A stretch of 64,000 nucleotides of DNA, taken from contig NC_058496.1 of assembly GCF_020382885.2 (NCBI RefSeq), forward strand, positions 2,761,001 through 2,825,000, in the 5' to 3' direction. Shown piece after piece: positions 60,142-64,000 of the stretch. The position numbers and the translations under genes were made by a program. This stretch comes from Scatophagus argus (Eukaryota; Chordata; Actinopteri; Scatophagidae). The notes beneath the pieces were generated by a model. It saw nothing but the letters and a program-made list of their open reading frames with translations. It was not told the origin of the DNA and did not search any database. Every line of letters begins with the position of its first letter. Within the stretch, counting starts at the first letter, position 1.

Positions 60142-63100
60142 TTAGGACTTGAAGACGTGCACGGCCCTCACGACGTACTGCCGGCAGATCGGGCACTCGT
60201 TCATCCTCTTGCCGCACTTGGTGCAGGTGACCATGTGACCGCACTCCAGGAGGACGCAGTCGATCATGGCGTCCATGCAGATCCTGCAGAGGTTGTCGTC
60301 GTGGATCGTCAGCGGACCCTTCTCGCCATCTGCAAGACAAAAACGCAGAGAGCTGACTACAGAAGAAACAGCAGAGTGGCGTGTCATTGTGAGGACGGAC
60401 AAGAGGACAAGAAGATTGTGAGGACAGACAAGACTCAGCTGCTGTAAGAGAAACCACCTCATCTTATCCACTGAGCCTTATCTTGGTGAGGTCATGCTCA
60501 CCATCTCCTGTCAACGCCCGTTGTGGCTGCGTGTCAAGGTGTTTCCATGACGACCACACAGTCATTACCACTGGAAGCGTGCTGGTGTACACACCTAACA
60601 CACAGCAGTTCTCTGAGAACACATGAATGGATGACCGGGGGACACCGATCTCACGGTGGATCGATGTTCCTAAAGCACGACGAATGCAACATTCGGGATA
60701 AATGAACACTCACGTTCATCCTCAGTGAAACAGACCCACACCGTGAACGCCATTCTACACGGGGAGGACCGCGTGAATGGACTTTAGAAAGAGGAAAGTT
60801 GGGAGGATGAATGAGAATGAGTTCAGCGAATGCAGATGTGATGGGGACCGTTCATACGACAAAGAGGCGTGCGGCCACGGCAACAGTGGCGAGGAATCTC
60901 TGAGCCTTACCTCCGATGGCACCGTTGCAGATAGGAGGGGTAGGAGGGAAGGCCACCACTTTAGTGTGGGAGGAGCAAAGCAAGCGAGAGACATTTCAGC
61001 ATGAGTCTGAACGAGAAAACTCATCTAATTGACCCTGGCTATTGTAACAATAATTATTGTTGTTGTTGTTGTTGCCTACAGTATATAAGATTGTCAAGAG
61101 AAGCACAGATGGTTTCTATGGTTAAAATCAGGACGCAGCATCCAACACTGACAGCTTGAACAGCTTACCTGTGGTTACAGTACTGCTCACATTTTCCACT
61201 GCAAGAAAAAAAGGAATTCCATCAGTAAATCTAATTAAGTGGACATTTTTATAGCCAGCAGCTGATCAACAAAAGCAGACAAGTTAATACCCACATGATT
61301 TCCTGTTCTCCTCCGTCTCTCTGTACAGCCTGCTGACGCGCTCCACCAGCTCCCACTTCTCACAGCAACCTGAATAGTTGACAAAGTTCCTGGCCAGGAT
61401 CTCCTTCAGCTGCCTGACGGACAGGCCCTCGATGTCCCTCAGGCTGGAGATGTCGGAGAGGGAGGCTCTGGATCGATGCCGCGTCTGAGGGCTGACCTGA
61501 AGGAGCAGGAACCGAGACATTAGTGACCAAATGGAACCGGAAGTTTGGATTCCTGTTCCAAAGCAGCGCATTGGAGACATGTAAGAAGAATCCTCCACGT
61601 GTTCTACAGTCAGAAAGCGCTGATACTTAATTCACTGTGCATCGTAAAGGGTTTTATTACGGCTTCTTTTGTGCAAAAAGCACTTTACGACACTGGAGCA
61701 GCAGAATCTCTGGCCGATAAAACGCGTTCCAGTGTTTTGTCATTCACATACGGCTGATCAATTCTAAACATTAACATCTCATTTTCAACTCTAAGGCCGC
61801 AACATAAAATTAGACATAAAGCTCAATCACCAAGTGTGGTTACTTGTACTTTACAGTAAATTCAAGTATTTCTACTTCAATAATAACAGCAGGGAATGTG
61901 ATGAGTCGCAGATCACCTCAGGAGTGTCTTCACTGGGGTCCAAGTTGAGGAGGGAAACAGATGTGGCATCCCCGATATCCTGCAACACAACAGCAGCAAT
62001 GACAAACATCAGCGTGAAGTGCGTGGCAGGAACAGGCCTCTTCGCTGAGGATTAGGATTAGATGCTCTTCAGGCAGCCCATTGATACCCTGACAACAACA
62101 ATGTCTCGTACGTTCCATTCATAGAAAAGCTTACTGCTCTCTAAGCAGGCCAAGTACAGGTATTTATAGTGGATCCTGGCTGGCTTGGAGCTGAGCTCTC
62201 TTTTCAGAGCAAGAGCGTTGTTTCGTCTTCTCTCCTTTACGTTTTACCTCATTAGTTTAGAAAATCCTGATCAGTTTCTTTAAAGATGGCTTACAACTTG
62301 GAGTAAAGCCTGAATGAAAGGATGATCAATGAAGTTCACTTCATCGCTGCGTTTCTATGTTTGTCTTGGTGACACCTCAAGCGGTTCTCATTCTCAGACT
62401 CATTTGTGTCAGATCCTTAAGCAGCCTGAAGAGATGACATGATGCACTAAGATCTGCACAAACCACTTGTGGGAAAACACTACTGTGTACTTTTCTGATA
62501 TGTAAACTTTGTGTCTACATGCCACCATTACTGACAGGATAGCAGACATACTTCCTCAGCATACGGTGACAAGGCTGATGTGTGGCGTTATTAAAAACAA
62601 AACACGGACATACAAAAAGCCGGTCCTGACCTGGTTGGTCTCAGAGCTATCGCTTCTGCTGAGCGGCTCCTCCTGAGAGGCGACAAAGGCAGACAGCTCT
62701 GAGGCAGACTGCGTGGTGGAAGGGGTCGGCGTGTACAGGGAACGCGAGTGGAGGCTGCCCGTGTCGGGGTCCTCCTCTTCCTCAATGCCCTGGTGACAGA
62801 GCACCAAGTCCACCAGGTCTTCCTTCTCCCTGCAGGTGTCAGTGGGGATGTTACGAAGCAGCAAATACTGACGCAGGTCCCTGACTCGAAGGCGCATGAG
62901 CCGCGGCCGCTGAAAGGCCGTCGCCTTCAGCAAGTGACACGTGGCACAAATGCGCAGATTCTCCTGAAGCACGGAGCACAGAGAGCAGAAGCTCTTCTTG
63001 CAGTCGCAGCAAATATACTGCAGGAACAGAGTGGAGAAAAAAACAAGATGACAGAAATGAGGCAATCTGGGATTCATGAACAGGTTCTACCGCGTGCTAC

Positions 63101-64000
63101 TGCCAACACCGTTCAATGACAGAGCTGCTGTATGTGACCAAATAAAAATGTGGCTGAACGTTATTATTTAAGCTCATTTCCCCAACACTAAATTGTGAAA
63201 TGGCATATAAATGAGGAAAACATGAAAAGCAGAGAGACGATACTTAACAAATTACTGCACAGCACATCAATGCCAATAGGCCTTTCTCGCATTTTTCAAT
63301 CACTCACATCTGTTCTGTCTCTGCAGGCAAAGAGACAGGAGGCAGCTCGCGCCTTTTAAGTGACAAACATCAAACACTAATGAATGCAAGACGTGGGATT
63401 TGACCGACAAGGTAAGCGAGTGAAGCACAGGGTTCAGAGAGAACGAGACCCCGAGTCATACATGAACATGAGCACTCTGAAGACGATATTGCAGAACGAG
63501 TGTGTTGTCCATCTGTTTTTGCAATCAGCTAGAGCGCCTCACTGTTGAATTAGTAGCCTCTGGGTGTAAATTAAATTAACTTCAGCTGCGCACACACACA
63601 GCAAAGTGTTTCAGCTCTTGAGAAGACAGTGGTCAGTAATACAATTTGAAGATTTTATTTGGTGCAATGGATATTTAGCAAAAGAATCATTAGTATTTTA
63701 TGCTTGTGCATATTTAATTGATTTCACTTCTGACTTTAAGTCTACTGGCCAGACAACAAATGAAAAATGTAGGCAAGAAACTGAACATAAACATGCACTC
63801 TCTCTGCACGCCAGAAACTAGATGATTTTTCCACAGCCAAGTACAGCAGGTAATTAGTATTTCTGCCTCAAATATTCATCTAATATCCTCCTCTGCTTCT
63901 GCACATTTTCCTTCTCATTAAGTCGGCAGACTAATTAACATCTACAGACATCACACATAACATCCAGATACCTACCTTCCTCCTGAAGACTGAGAAGGCC
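60142..64000 (-). CDS. rnf34: RNF34, RING-type E3 ubiquitin ligase (partial, N-terminus beyond window)
   Basis: A ubiquitin ligase that in mammals targets caspases-8/10, p53 and PGC-1alpha. Exons in coding order: 63976-64000 (continues past the edge), 62631-63017, 61917-61979, 61295-61496, 61169-61198, 60142-60329. The joins keep phase. Visible are the C-terminal half of the FYVE-like zinc finger ([20 protein letters not shown], then CATCHLL), a SAP-like helix pair ([20 protein letters not shown]), and a second conserved segment ([20 protein letters not shown]). These are followed by a RING finger ([20 protein letters not shown], then CPICRQY) and the family's C-terminus [11 protein letters not shown]34 is preferred over its relative RFFL because of its long acidic linker and its position beside kdm2b. 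The N-terminal exon or exons are outside the window. Confidence 0.94.
60911..60958 (-). other. Candidate cassette exon of rnf34 (48 nt)
   Basis: Between the 30-nt exon (61169-61198) and the RING exon, the minus strand has a pyrimidine-rich tract and AAAG acceptor, 48 bases open in the required frame, and a good donor GGAG|GTAAGG. Both ends are phase 1, so including it adds 16 residues ([16 protein letters not shown]) without a frame change. It could be an alternative exon or a chance arrangement. Confidence 0.4.
61056..61074. repeat. (TTG)n microsatellite in an rnf34 intron
   Basis: About six TTG units between the candidate cassette exon and the 30-nt exon. Confidence 0.9.

Overview
The window is genomic DNA from a bony fish, very probably a percomorph-like teleost. 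The evidence is multi-exon genes with compact introns, proteins that read as vertebrate orthologues, (CA)n/(TG)n microsatellites, and several dispersed repeats I recognise as typical of teleost genomes (AAGTAAAAGTAC-type and AATCGATT-type families, and short LINE-like 3' tails). I assembled exons by hand from reading frames and splice signals. The joins of hpd, setd1b, orai1, kdm2b and rnf34 all keep phase.

Layout. 1-11.8 kb: no gene seen. 12.1-13.2 kb (+): apelin receptor, a single-exon class A GPCR of 360 aa. 14-20.9 kb: intergenic, repeat-rich. 21.1-22.0 kb (-): a single-exon, 288-aa coiled-coil protein I do not recognise. 24.3-29.7 kb (+): hpd, 4-hydroxyphenylpyruvate dioxygenase, 14 coding exons, 393 aa, all three iron ligands present. 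30.4-39.0 kb (-): setd1b, H3K4 methyltransferase, 17 coding exons, about 1690 aa, with RRM, N-SET, SET and post-SET. 39.5-44.3 kb: no gene seen. 44.3-46.1 kb (-): orai1, store-operated calcium channel subunit, two coding exons, 220 aa. 48.25-55.7 kb (+): kdm2b, ten coding exons, 778 aa, with CXXC, PHD, F-box and leucine-rich repeats but no JmjC demethylase domain. 60.1-64.0 kb (-): rnf34, FYVE-like/RING ubiquitin ligase, cut by the right edge.

The run hpd - setd1b - orai1 - kdm2b - rnf34 keeps the order and relative orientation of the human 12q24.31 block, with RHOF, TMEM120B, MORN3 and PSMD9 not seen here. hpd/setd1b and kdm2b/rnf34 are tail-to-tail pairs. orai1 and kdm2b are divergent, with about 2.1 kb between start codons. 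There is no operon-like logic. The shared theme is chromatin: SETD1B writes H3K4me3, and KDM2B brings variant PRC1 to unmethylated CpG islands.

The most interesting point is that this kdm2b locus encodes only the form that starts at the exon used by the mammalian short (JmjC-less) isoform. I see no JmjC exon upstream. Secondary points are a divergent Orai1, a phase-preserving candidate cassette exon in rnf34, a GC-AG intron in hpd, two NAGNAG acceptors, and the unrecognised coiled-coil gene.
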